From: Paraburkholderia tagetis
GTDB lineage: Bacteria > Pseudomonadota > Gammaproteobacteria > Burkholderiales > Burkholderiaceae
Reading direction: 5' to 3'
NCBI RefSeq assembly: GCF_022213065.1
Contig: NZ_JAKLJA010000050.1
Location: 1 to 41,354, forward strand
DNA length: 41,354 nt
A program made the position numbers and the translations under genes. Positions within the stretch are counted from its first letter, which is position 1. Every line of letters begins with the position of its first letter. Below are positions 1 through 8,500 of the stretch, piece by piece. The notes beneath the pieces are model-generated. The model was not told where the DNA came from, searched no databases, and saw nothing but the letters and a program-made list of their open reading frames with translations.

Positions 1-54
1 CGACTGCGGGAAGCCGCCGCCAGACTTGCCGTCACTGAGGAATCCGACGCATAA
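1..54 (+). CDS. 3' end of an unidentified gene (partial)
   Basis: Frame 1 is open from the window edge and ends with TAA at 52-54, giving a 17-residue tail that ends in EESDA. The alanine-, arginine- and glutamate-rich helical composition fits a coding tail, but nothing can be identified from it. It would be the last gene before the accessory region if it is real. Confidence 0.3.
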   Translation, partial: RLREAAARLAVTEESDA

Positions 55-214
55 TCCGCTCGTCCTGCCTGGGGGAATTTAGCCGCCCACAAGTGGAGGA
101 GTTTGAGCTGCCCATCGGGGTCCTCAATCTCACGGAATTTCGGTTCCCGACGAGATTACGGACGGGCGCGAAGTTTTTGCCTATTACCTCAGTGCTCTCG
201 TCCTTACTTCAATC

Positions 215-778
215 TTGACTTCGCTAGACTTCAATGCAGAACGCAAAAGTCTCAAGGCCGCACATGGTGCAGTTTATGATGTTCGTATGCTTTCGGGGGT
301 TGGAATCGAATCTCCCAAAGTGTTGTACACATTCTGGGACATAAAATTCAGGGCGGATGATGTAGCGGAGATTCAACTAAAGTGCCTTATGCTCGTATGG
401 CGTGATGGTGAGCGCCTGCGGATTGAACGGGCTATCACATGTGGGGAAGGGGCGAGCCAACTATCAATCGCTGGTAGCCTTTCGTATGGCATTCGACCGC
501 TGATTTCAGCCAGTAACGATTTCTCCGGCGACGTCTCGGAAAACAGACCGTGGCCACGTGAACATATTCCATACGCTGTTCACTATGTGGAGGTTACGCA
601 TCCGGGTGGCGGCGTGCTGAAATGTCAGTGGCCTGAACTACTCCCCGCCGGCAAGAGCAGTGAAATCATTAACTTATCGTTTGACGATAGTGGCTTACCG
701 GTAGCAGCACACATAGACGGCCGCAGACTTTTGAACGGATTGGCCGACTCGCTCCCTGACCGAACTCACATCGACTGA
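215..778 (+). CDS. Hypothetical protein, possibly with a damaged 5' end
   Basis: This is an open frame of 187 residues from a TTG codon, with no good ribosome binding site. I do not recognise a family. The composition is that of a soluble beta-rich protein and no membrane segment is visible. The frame is open upstream to about 107 but has no ATG or GTG there. An overlapping frame starting at GTG 93 encodes a plausible segment (EFELPIGVLNLTEFRFP) that would run into this one if a single-base shift occurred near 155-160. I therefore suspect a frameshifted or 5'-damaged gene. The first in-frame ATG, at 287, would give a shorter protein. Confidence 0.4.
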   Translation: MTSLDFNAERKSLKAAHGAVYDVRMLSGVGIESPKVLYTFWDIKFRADDVAEIQLKCLMLVWRDGERLRIERAITCGEGASQLSIAGSLSYGIRPLISASNDFSGDVSENRPWPREHIPYAVHYVEVTHPGGGVLKCQWPELLPAGKSSEIINLSFDDSGLPVAAHIDGRRLLNGLADSLPDRTHID

Positions 779-851
779 TTTCGTCCAGTCCGCGAACATG
801 CACAGGGGCGTTAAGTGAGCATGCACCGAAGACCGAGCGCCGACATCAGGT

Positions 852-1007
852 TTGAGTGAGGGGGATACGACTGCGCAGCTCGGTCTTTCACAGTCACTGA
901 AAGCACTTGCTTCATTACAAGGGCGCGAAGCAACCGGACCTTCTGAGTTCGCCTTCTCGCAAGTCGTGGCCGGCCTCAAAATATTTTTTGCAAACAATCT
1001 CGCCTAG
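852..1007 (+). CDS. Possible small ORF or gene fragment
   Basis: A short frame of 51 codons starts at TTG 852 and stops with TAG at 1005-1007. The peptide (beginning MSEGDTTAQLGLSQ and ending FFANNLA) has normal amino-acid composition and could be the C-terminal remnant of a larger gene. There is no convincing ribosome binding site and I recognise no family. It lies in a gene-poor stretch just before the first long direct repeat. Confidence 0.2.
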   Translation: MSEGDTTAQLGLSQSLKALASLQGREATGPSEFAFSQVVAGLKIFFANNLA

Positions 1008-1136
1008 CCGAAGCCAGTTTTTCGAGCGCATCCTGCAAATGCAAAATCATGACCACAGTCTCGCGGTATACGTATTGCTGCCCGTGCCGCGGTGCAGCCG
1101 CGCGACTGGTCGGACATCAACGGCAGCGGTCGTGGG

Positions 1137-1370
1137 ACAGCCGGTACTGTGGGATAGTCTTGAGACACCGGACAGGGTGGCGAAGTTAGCGCCCTGAGAC
1201 GAACGGCTGACGGGCGACGCTGGCTCCGAGGGGCATCTCATGATGCTTGAACGTGCCTGAAGGCCCCGCTCAGGATAAGGCGGGGCTCCTCTCCACCAAG
1301 GGGCATTCACAAAAACAGAAGATGTTCGCTAGAGAGAATGCTCAAACATTGCAAGGTGAAACAAGGGGGC
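1137..1370 (+). repeat. Long direct repeat, copy 1 (~234 bp)
   Basis: This segment aligns over its whole length with 5174-5406 in the same orientation, with scattered substitutions and very few gaps. Shared blocks include GGATAGYCTTGAGACAC, CTGGCTCCGAGGGGCATCTC and AGAGAGAATGCTCAA. Inside is a hairpin, GCCCCGC/GCGGGGC around a loop containing AGGATAAG. In copy 2 the same stem keeps pairing through a G-T wobble. It may be an insertion-sequence remnant, a MITE-like unit or a structured untranslated element. No terminal inverted repeats are obvious. Confidence 0.85.
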
Positions 1371-1383
1371 GGAGTTGGTAGGT

Positions 1384-1965
1384 CTACGCCGCGAGTCGGT
1401 GTTCATAGAAGGGGAGTTGCCGGTCGTCCAGGATTGCGTAGAGCGAGGCAAGGTCCTTTGGGTCGGGATGCAACCAAGCTTCGACGTGCTCCGGCTTGAT
1501 GGGGATGATGCAACGGTCATGGCCCGCCGCAGCGACTTCCGGAGGCGGTTCGTCGGTGATTGGCGCGAACGACAACAGATTCGGTTGCCCTAGAGCAGTC
1601 CAGCGGGACCAGAGGCAAGCTACAAACATCGGCTCACCATCCTCCGGGCGGAACTCAATGACCAGGTTCTCGTCCTTTTCGCCATTGGCCAGTGTCCTCC
1701 TTTCTGCCTTCGCCTTGCTCACGTTCTCGTAGAACACGTCAACCATTATGATGCCGTGGGTATGCCCGAAGAGCGGTTTCCAGAATCCACCAAGATTGTC
1801 GCGACGCGCGTTATACGTTCCCGGATACTTGACGTCGTAGTTCGCGGGCTTTCCGGCAATGCGGCATTGATAGCGCATCGGCTTGATAACTCGCTCGCCA
1901 TCTTCGACGACGAGAAGGGGCGCGTAGTAGCCCGGATACGGTATATTTAGAGCGCGTTTCGGCAA
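1384..1965 (-). pseudogene. 5'-truncated SRAP (SOS response-associated peptidase, HMCES/YedK-like)
   Basis: The 193-residue frame reads as the C-terminal part of a SRAP protein. SRAP proteins attach covalently to abasic sites in single-stranded DNA through Cys2. Visible landmarks are the YPGTYNARRDNL block (the NAR motif), FWKPLFGHTHGIIMVDVFYE and PITDEPPPEVAAAGHDRCI, the last resembling the conserved region with the active-site His. The long Burkholderia type that I recall starts with MCYSA and has over 300 residues. Here the frame begins at a TTG codon, and no MC start or N-terminal half exists upstream on this strand, where stops appear within about 130 bp. The catalytic Cys2 is therefore missing and the copy should be inactive. 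The break lies near 1970-2030. Confidence 0.65.
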
Positions 1966-2039
1966 GGAACCTCCCGAAGGTGTCAGACCGCCGCCATTGC
2001 CACAGGCACGTGGGTCGCCGTCGCATAGGGAAAGCGTGG

Positions 2040-2258
2040 ATGCAGCAACAAACCTATCGAGGATATGTAGTCTGGGGTCATGCTATCGCGCATCAGGAAG
2101 GCTTGCTGTCGCCTGACCGATTTGCAGCGAGCGGGACTGTCACTCGCGATAATCGGTTTGTCGAAGCCTCCGGTGTGTTAGGTATTTTCGACACGGAGAT
2201 AGAGGCACAAGACGTGGGTATCTCATGGGCACTTGCGTGGGTTGACAACCACGGCTGA
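2040..2258 (+). CDS. Small conserved hypothetical protein (DUF6566-like)
   Basis: A 72-residue protein starts at ATG 2040 after a purine-rich GGGAAAG. The pattern (TYRGYVVWGHA, then PDRFAASGTVTRDN, then ISWALAWVDNHG) resembles a family of ~70-residue Burkholderia proteins that I associate with DUF6566; that family name is from memory and uncertain. There is no signal peptide or membrane segment. The function is unknown. It lies immediately upstream of the break point of the opposing truncated SRAP gene. Confidence 0.5.
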   Translation: MQQQTYRGYVVWGHAIAHQEGLLSPDRFAASGTVTRDNRFVEASGVLGIFDTEIEAQDVGISWALAWVDNHG

Positions 2259-2282
2259 CAAAATTCACACCGATACCTGCAT

Positions 2283-2408
2283 GTGACAAAGAAGGCTCAA
2301 AGCACGAAAACGGATGAAAACGAGCCTGTGAGAGACCAATTTGAACTTCGGCGCAAACCAACTGCCGCTGCCGTGCGGGCGTTCGGCCGCAACCGCGCCG
2401 ACGTCTAG
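2283..2408 (+). CDS. Possible small basic ORF
   Basis: A 41-codon ORF starts at GTG 2283 and ends with TAG at 2406-2408. The peptide is lysine- and arginine-rich (TKKAQSTKTDENEP, then RKPTAAAVRAFGRNRADV). The composition is that of a short soluble, charged protein, unlike random frames here, but there is no homologue I can name. It sits between the DUF6566-like gene and the KAP NTPase. Confidence 0.3.
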   Translation: MTKKAQSTKTDENEPVRDQFELRRKPTAAAVRAFGRNRADV

Positions 2409-2467
2409 CCCATAGCGTGTGTGGCGATACTCAGAACCCAATATCAGACCTTCGTTGAAGAGGCAAA

Positions 2468-5194
2468 GTGCTAACCGTACCAAAACTGCTCATTGATGAA
2501 CCGGCAACACGAGACATATTGGGCGGAGCGCACCAGCGCATTGCTCAGACTATCGCCTCTTTAGTTTTGACTTCCGAAGGTGGCCAGACAATTCGCCTAG
2601 ATGGTACATGGGGCTCCGGAAAATCTACCGTAGTGCGACTTTTGGTTGACGCACTCGAGCAACATCGGACGTCAAGTCAAGCGAACGACCAGTCCGATGA
2701 AGAGATTGCAGTCTTTATGTACGACGCATGGGTGCATTCTGGCGACCCAATGCGCCGCTCTTTCTTTGCGGGGCTCGTATCAAAGATTGGCGTTACCGGT
2801 TGGCTATCAGAAGCGACCGGTTCCCATAGTCGCGGATACTGGAAGGACCGACTCGACCGGTTGAGCCGACGCTTCAAAACCACACACAAGAGGTCATCGC
2901 CCGTATTCTCGACGACCACAAAACTTGTTCTTTCCGGGCTCATCGGTCTGGGCGTGGTCTCTCCTTTCCTAGCTACCCTCGAAAAGCGACTCGCCGACCA
3001 CCTTCACACTTTGCCCCTGGTCGCCTTCACGGTTCTGCTCGCAGGTATCGCGTTTGCCGGATTGCACTTGCTATCTGACAAAGCAATGGGTCTCGTCATC
3101 CGTCGCTCGTCCGAAGACGAGACCGTAGATGTACGAGAAGAACCAGAACCAACGTCCATCGAATTTCAGGAAGCATTCGGCGAGCTGATGGACGCAGTGC
3201 TGTTGCGACCGGGCCGGAAGCTCGTTATCGTTGTCGATAACCTCGACAGAATCGATGCGGCAGAAACAAAATCCGCTTGGACGTTGCTACGCTCGTTCCT
3301 CGACAATCCAGAGTTCTCCAAGCGTGCGTGGTTCAGAAAATTGTGGGTAATTGTCCCGGTCGCCGACGAGAACAAGTTGAAAGCGTCGGTAGCGAACGGA
3401 CATGGAAGCAATACGTCAGACGCTCGTCAGAATGGGCCGTCGTTCTTTGAGAAAGTCTTTCAAATTAGACTATCTCTTCCGCCGCTTATGCTCCATTCGT
3501 GGAAGAATTTCCTTCATCAGTCACTGACAAGTGCTTTCGGTGAGGACCTTTCCGGCGAGTATGAAGACATCCTACGACTTTATGAAGACAGCCGCGCTGC
3601 ACAAGTCACACCGCGAGCGATTGTCTCGTTCGTCAACGATTTGGTCGTTGCCAGATTGGAATGGCAAGACAAGGTCCCTCTCGCCGTACTCGCTGCCTTT
3701 ATTTTGTACGGCTCGCAATTTCCCGCTGCAGACAATAGCCTGCCGAAAGCAGTAACGAAGATACTTCGGCAGTCTGACCTCGCTGGTCAATTCGCGATGT
3801 TGCATCATCGCGCGAACTCACTCAGTGAGGCTTCATACATCACTGTTCTGCCCCAACTTGAAGCTGCATTGGACGCTTCCGACTCGGAAAGAATCAGTCT
3901 GCTTGTTCAGAGTAGTCCAGCAACCGAGCACATTCTTGACCGGTTCATACGCGAAGGAATTCCCGAGCTTGCGTCGCAACAGGGGCGACTATTGCAAGCC
4001 ACTCGAGCGCTAATCCCACTCATTTCATCGTCCGAAAGCGTAGGGAGCGCGGTCAAGCTATCTGCAACGACCGTAGCGCACCTCCGCAGCAACGTCCTTT
4101 CTGCGTTTGCAGATAGCCGGTCGCTTCGTCTCAATATTCCCGACCTAAAACTGGGCCTGCAGGCACTCCTTGATTTGTCGCCGAACAGAGTCGAAACCGC
4201 TCAATTGATTCTGCACATGCTTCGCGCCATAGTTGTAGTGTCTGCCGACTCGAAAGAATACTTAAACAACGCCGTTGCCAACCAGTTTGATACCTGGTCG
4301 TCTAACTTACGAGATTGTTTGACACTGACCGAGGTACGGGAACTCACCAGCAAATCCGACTTCGAGAATATCGTGCTTCCAGTCGACTCTGAATCGTGGT
4401 CGCAGCTTTGCGCGCGATACGTAAATTCCGAAGACGAGTGGATTCTTAACCGTTGCACAAGTCGAAGCGGTTGGACGTCAGACCTTGATTGGCTTCGCAG
4501 CCAAGCCTCCTCGGGATTCTCAGATGCGGCACTGAGCCTGCTGACACATCATCGCAGGCAGGGACGCGATGATTTCGTCGACGAACTCGGAACTGCAGTT
4601 GTTGGTCTCGTGCAAGACGCAAAGACCGACATTGATGCTGTCGTTAAAGGGGCGATTTTTCTATTCCAAGCAGACAGGGTTCGTGCGAGACCATATATCA
4701 AGGAAATTTCGAGCACGACATTCCCGATAGCTTTGACGCGATATGCGAATGGCAACGCATTTACAGAGGCTCTCGCGGCAACCATCTATCTTGTAATCTT
4801 TTCCAACGATGGCGAATTTGGCTTTAGAGCGTCTAGCGGCCTTACATCTGACGCACAGAAGCAAGGAATGCATGGCCTCAACATTTTCAAGATGTACACA
4901 AATGGACAACCTGGGTTGGACAAACCGCGAGCCGAGATTTTCGGTCGCGTGCTACGCCAGATGAACGCGTTTGAGATTCTGGATGTTTGTGCCGAGAAAT
5001 GGGGGGTCAATAAGTTTGTGATGGAAATCGTTTCGGCACTTGCCGCCGATGTCAATTCCTCACCCAGTTCCTTGAACGGCGACGAACAGCACTCGTGGGA
5101 AAGTTGGTTTCGCAACGATTTGCTTCGCCTCGAATTTCAGAAGGCGAACGCTCTATACACGAACAGTCGCGAGACAACCGGTACCGTGGGATAG
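2468..5194 (+). CDS. KAP-family membrane-associated P-loop NTPase
   Basis: This 908-residue protein starts at GTG 2468 after GAAGAGG. Near the N-terminus is a Walker A motif, GTWGSGKST, with the lysine at residue 52. Two hydrophobic segments (about 152-172 and 179-203) are inserted in the NTPase domain, as is typical of KAP proteins. Walker B is VIVVDNLDRID, with the first Asp at residue 257. The rest is a long helical region without a recognised domain. KAP NTPases are patchily distributed STAND-like ATPases tied to the inner membrane, and several sit in defence islands (family knowledge). Its stop codon lies inside the second direct repeat, so the last ~7 residues (TTGTVG) come from repeat sequence and the natural C-terminus may have been replaced. 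The next gene, a large nuclease/TPR protein, follows in the same direction after the repeat. Confidence 0.85.
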   Translation: MLTVPKLLIDEPATRDILGGAHQRIAQTIASLVLTSEGGQTIRLDGTWGSGKSTVVRLLVDALEQHRTSSQANDQSDEEIAVFMYDAWVHSGDPMRRSFFAGLVSKIGVTGWLSEATGSHSRGYWKDRLDRLSRRFKTTHKRSSPVFSTTTKLVLSGLIGLGVVSPFLATLEKRLADHLHTLPLVAFTVLLAGIAFAGLHLLSDKAMGLVIRRSSEDETVDVREEPEPTSIEFQEAFGELMDAVLLRPGRKLVIVVDNLDRIDAAETKSAWTLLRSFLDNPEFSKRAWFRKLWVIVPVADENKLKASVANGHGSNTSDARQNGPSFFEKVFQIRLSLPPLMLHSWKNFLHQSLTSAFGEDLSGEYEDILRLYEDSRAAQVTPRAIVSFVNDLVVARLEWQDKVPLAVLAAFILYGSQFPAADNSLPKAVTKILRQSDLAGQFAMLHHRANSLSEASYITVLPQLEAALDASDSERISLLVQSSPATEHILDRFIREGIPELASQQGRLLQATRALIPLISSSESVGSAVKLSATTVAHLRSNVLSAFADSRSLRLNIPDLKLGLQALLDLSPNRVETAQLILHMLRAIVVVSADSKEYLNNAVANQFDTWSSNLRDCLTLTEVRELTSKSDFENIVLPVDSESWSQLCARYVNSEDEWILNRCTSRSGWTSDLDWLRSQASSGFSDAALSLLTHHRRQGRDDFVDELGTAVVGLVQDAKTDIDAVVKGAIFLFQADRVRARPYIKEISSTTFPIALTRYANGNAFTEALAATIYLVIFSNDGEFGFRASSGLTSDAQKQGMHGLNIFKMYTNGQPGLDKPRAEIFGRVLRQMNAFEILDVCAEKWGVNKFVMEIVSALAADVNSSPSSLNGDEQHSWESWFRNDLLRLEFQKANALYTNSRETTGTVG

Positions 5195-5406
5195 CCTTGA
5201 GACACTGGACGGGGTGGCGAAGTTAACGCCCGAGGCGAACGGCTGAAGGGCGACTCTGGCTCCGAGGGGCATCTCATGATGCGTTGGAACGCGTCTGAAG
5301 GCCTCGCCCAGGATAAGGCGGGGCTCAACTTCACAAAGGGGCATACAGAAAAACAAGAGATGTACACTAGAGAGAATGCTCAAGAAAGGAAGGTAAAACG
5401 AGGGGT
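5174..5406 (+). repeat. Long direct repeat, copy 2 (~233 bp)
   Basis: Second copy of the repeat at 1137-1370, in direct orientation. The two copies bracket the truncated SRAP, the small ORFs and the KAP NTPase. This copy overlaps the last codons of the KAP gene and fills most of the 368-bp gap before the next large ORF. The internal hairpin is GCCTCGC/GCGGGGC with one G-T wobble. Confidence 0.85.
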
Positions 5407-5562
5407 TAGAGGCATTCGTCCGTCTCATGTATCGCCGGCTGAGAGTCACCGTCGCAATAAAATTCGCCGGCACGCCGTGCGGGAGATTTTTCAGCTTCGA
5501 CAGTTTCCCGTTTGGGATGACGCGCGGTAAGCTTATTCACTAGATACGCAAAACGAGAGCAC
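5195..5562. other. Intergenic: repeat copy 2 and probable leader of the next gene
   Basis: The left two thirds are the direct repeat. The remainder (5407-5562) has no ORF of note. The promoter of the large downstream gene should be here or inside the repeat, but I cannot point to convincing -35 and -10 boxes. Confidence 0.5.
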
Positions 5563-8500
5563 ATGATTCCGTACAGCACCGGGGTGCAGCCGCCGCGTAC
5601 AGCCGAAGATTTTGAGGACTTCTGCCATACCATTTACAGCGAGGTCTTTGACGACCCTACTACAACGAAGAACGGCCGTTCCGGGCAAAAACAGAACGGC
5701 GTCGACATCTTCGCGATGCGCAAGGAGAAGCGCTATGGGGTTCAGTGCAAGCGGAAGACATATGCCTCCTTGACGACCAAAATCGTTGATGAAGAGGTCG
5801 CGCTCGCGGACACCGGAAAAGTAAAAATCGAAGAGCTAATTGTTGCGACCACGGCGCCCAACGATGTCGCACTGGTCGAATACGCGGCAAATTTGTCGGA
5901 CGCTCGGCACGCGGACGGGAAATTCCGCGTTAGCGTGGCCTTTTGGGACACGCTTGAAAACTATATCCGGCGGTTTCCTCGACTTCAGTTCTTGCTCGCT
6001 CCGCATATGCCGGGGGGAGCCTTCTGGGAACAACGTCAAGCCTTCGCTGAACAAAAGATTGGCTTCGAAAAGTTGGCGAGTGAAATGCGGACGACGTTGC
6101 AATCCGCCGAATCGTTGGCGCGCAGCATTCCGGAGGCCCGAGCAAGCTCGCTCGATAAGGTGATGGATGGGCATCTCGACGGAGTAAAGGCGCAGTTGCT
6201 TGCCGGTAAGTTCGATGACGCACTCGCCAATCTCAGCATTCTCGGAAGAGACCTGAGCGTACTCGACATTCATCAACGCGCCCGTTGGCATACGCAGCGT
6301 GCTCTCTGTTACTGGCAGAAGGATGACTTCGCCGCAGCCGCCGAAGAATTCGCGGCCGCCTATCGCCTCACGCCAGATGACGAGAAGATTGCCGGCAACG
6401 CTATCCGAGGCAAGCTGCTCCTCGGAGATTACCCGGCCGCTCTATCTCTCGGTGACGAACTACGTCGACGGTTTCCTGCGTCGGAAGGGGTGTTCACCGC
6501 GTGGGCGCAAGCGAGTGATAGAAGCGGCCTAACGCCGGATTGGAAGGCGGTGCCGCTTGAAATGCGAGAGTCTGCGGACGTCTTACACGTTTTCGCTTGG
6601 CTTGCGGTTCTTGCCGGCAACTTTTCGGAAGCAGGTCGGATGGCTGCTGCCGCCCAGCAAAAGGGAGACAGAAGTTTTGAAGTCAACTCGCTACGGCTGC
6701 TAGCGACGGTAAACGAGGCAACACAAGACGGCGTGCTCGCGAGTAACGGCATCATTGCGCCTGCGATTAAAACATCTCTGGCGGAGCAGATTCCTTCTTT
6801 CGAGCCAGTCGACAAGGTTTTGTGGAGCAGGCAGAGCGTTCATTCCCTGAGTCAGGCCGTCGGTTGCCTCGGTTATGCGTACATGATGATTGACCGTGCC
6901 GATTTGGCGCGTGAAGTCTTGCGTGAAGCTGTGAAACGTTTTCCTGGTGACGGCCAGCTTGGACGGGTTTGCCTTGAGAGTTGCTTCCGAGCTGAGTCAG
7001 GTGACGATGCCTTCGATTTCGGCAAAGAAAACATCGCCAATCTCGATAGCGAGGGCCGGCTTATCGTCGCTGAGATGGCTGCACGACGTGGCGATGTGCC
7101 AGTTTTCGAAGCGGTTGTACACGCGTTGAATGAAGAGGAGGAAGGTAAGCGTTACTCGGAAGACCTTCAGGCTTTCGGATGGCTCCTTCTTGCTCGACAA
7201 GGTAAGACTGCAGAACTGGCTGGCGCTCTCACCGAGGTGACTGCACAAGAATTGAAGTCGACTAGCGCGAAAGTCACAGCGCTTACCATTGCGAAGCAGG
7301 AGCAAATGCCTTGGGCTGATTCGGCAATTGACGCCCTATCTAAAGACGTTACACCCGCGGCCTCGACACGCGATGTTGTCATGGCTGCGCAGCTTTTCCT
7401 CTTTGCGAATCGATTCGACGATGTCGTCTCGTGCCTCGAAAAGCGTCTACCGACAGGGTATTTCAGCGAGCCCCACCGGTTGCTCTTCAGCGCACTGGTT
7501 CAGCGTGGCTCGCGAAAGCGCGCGCTGCAGATGCTCAACTCTTTCCCAGAAGCCGCGCTCGAAGACTCAAGCGTCCGAGAGGACGCAGTGGAGTTGGCCC
7601 GTGACGCCGGCGATTGGGAGCGACTGTCCAAACTCGCAGAGCTGCACCTGGCGGCACATCCTCAACGCGTAGACGCGTGGGGATTTAGGGCATCAGTCTT
7701 CATCGCCCAAAAGCGCGCCGGCGCTTTGCGCGAATTCCTCGCACAAGATATTCCCCTGATGCTGGAGGGCCCACTTCGGTATCGAACCCAGCTGGCGCGG
7801 TTGGAAATCGAATTCGGCGCCCAAGAGCGAGGTTTCAAACGCTTGTATCTTGCTTTCCGGGAGGCACTAACCAGCGCGGAAGCGGCGTCGGCCTACCTCA
7901 GCCATATCCTTATGTTGCCACCGGAGAGCGTGCCGACCGAGCCGACGCTGGTCTCTAGCGGTTGCGCGGTCACGCTCACGGATGAGTTTGGTGAAGCGAA
8001 GACCGTAGTTGTTGACCCAGACGGGCTTGGTAAGGTCTCGGACACGAGCAATTTTTTCTCGACCACTTCGCCTGTCTTCGAGTCGCTCAACGGAAAGCGT
8101 GTCGGTGACGAAATCGTCGTCTCTGATGGAATGGGCGCGCCCCAGCAATTCGTCATCTCCGGCATCACGTCGTCTTACCGCTGGCTGGGGCATCTTGCGC
8201 AAGAACTCATTCGAAAATCAGTCGGAAAAAGTGCAAGTCTGAAATCTGTAGACTTGCATAAAACTCCCGATGGTGAGTACGACCTGTCACGCATTTTGGA
8301 GATGCTCAAACAACGGAGCGACCGCGTACGCTACGTGTTCGATGCGTATCAGCGTGGTCAGGTCACCGTGGGTATGGTGGCCAAACTTCTAGGAACATCA
8401 GCCGCCGTGGTATCTGGAGATTGGCCGCAGAGCGTGGAGGCGAATCTGTATGTCTGCAATGGAACACCCAAGGAGCGCCTGGAGGCTGAGACTCATCTGA

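Larger units (their letters stand above)
780..1383. other. Gene-poor stretch
   Basis: Apart from the doubtful 51-codon ORF and the direct repeat copy, I see no gene in this stretch. Longer open frames on either strand have arginine-, serine- and proline-rich translations typical of non-coding frames in GC-rich DNA. Confidence 0.5.
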
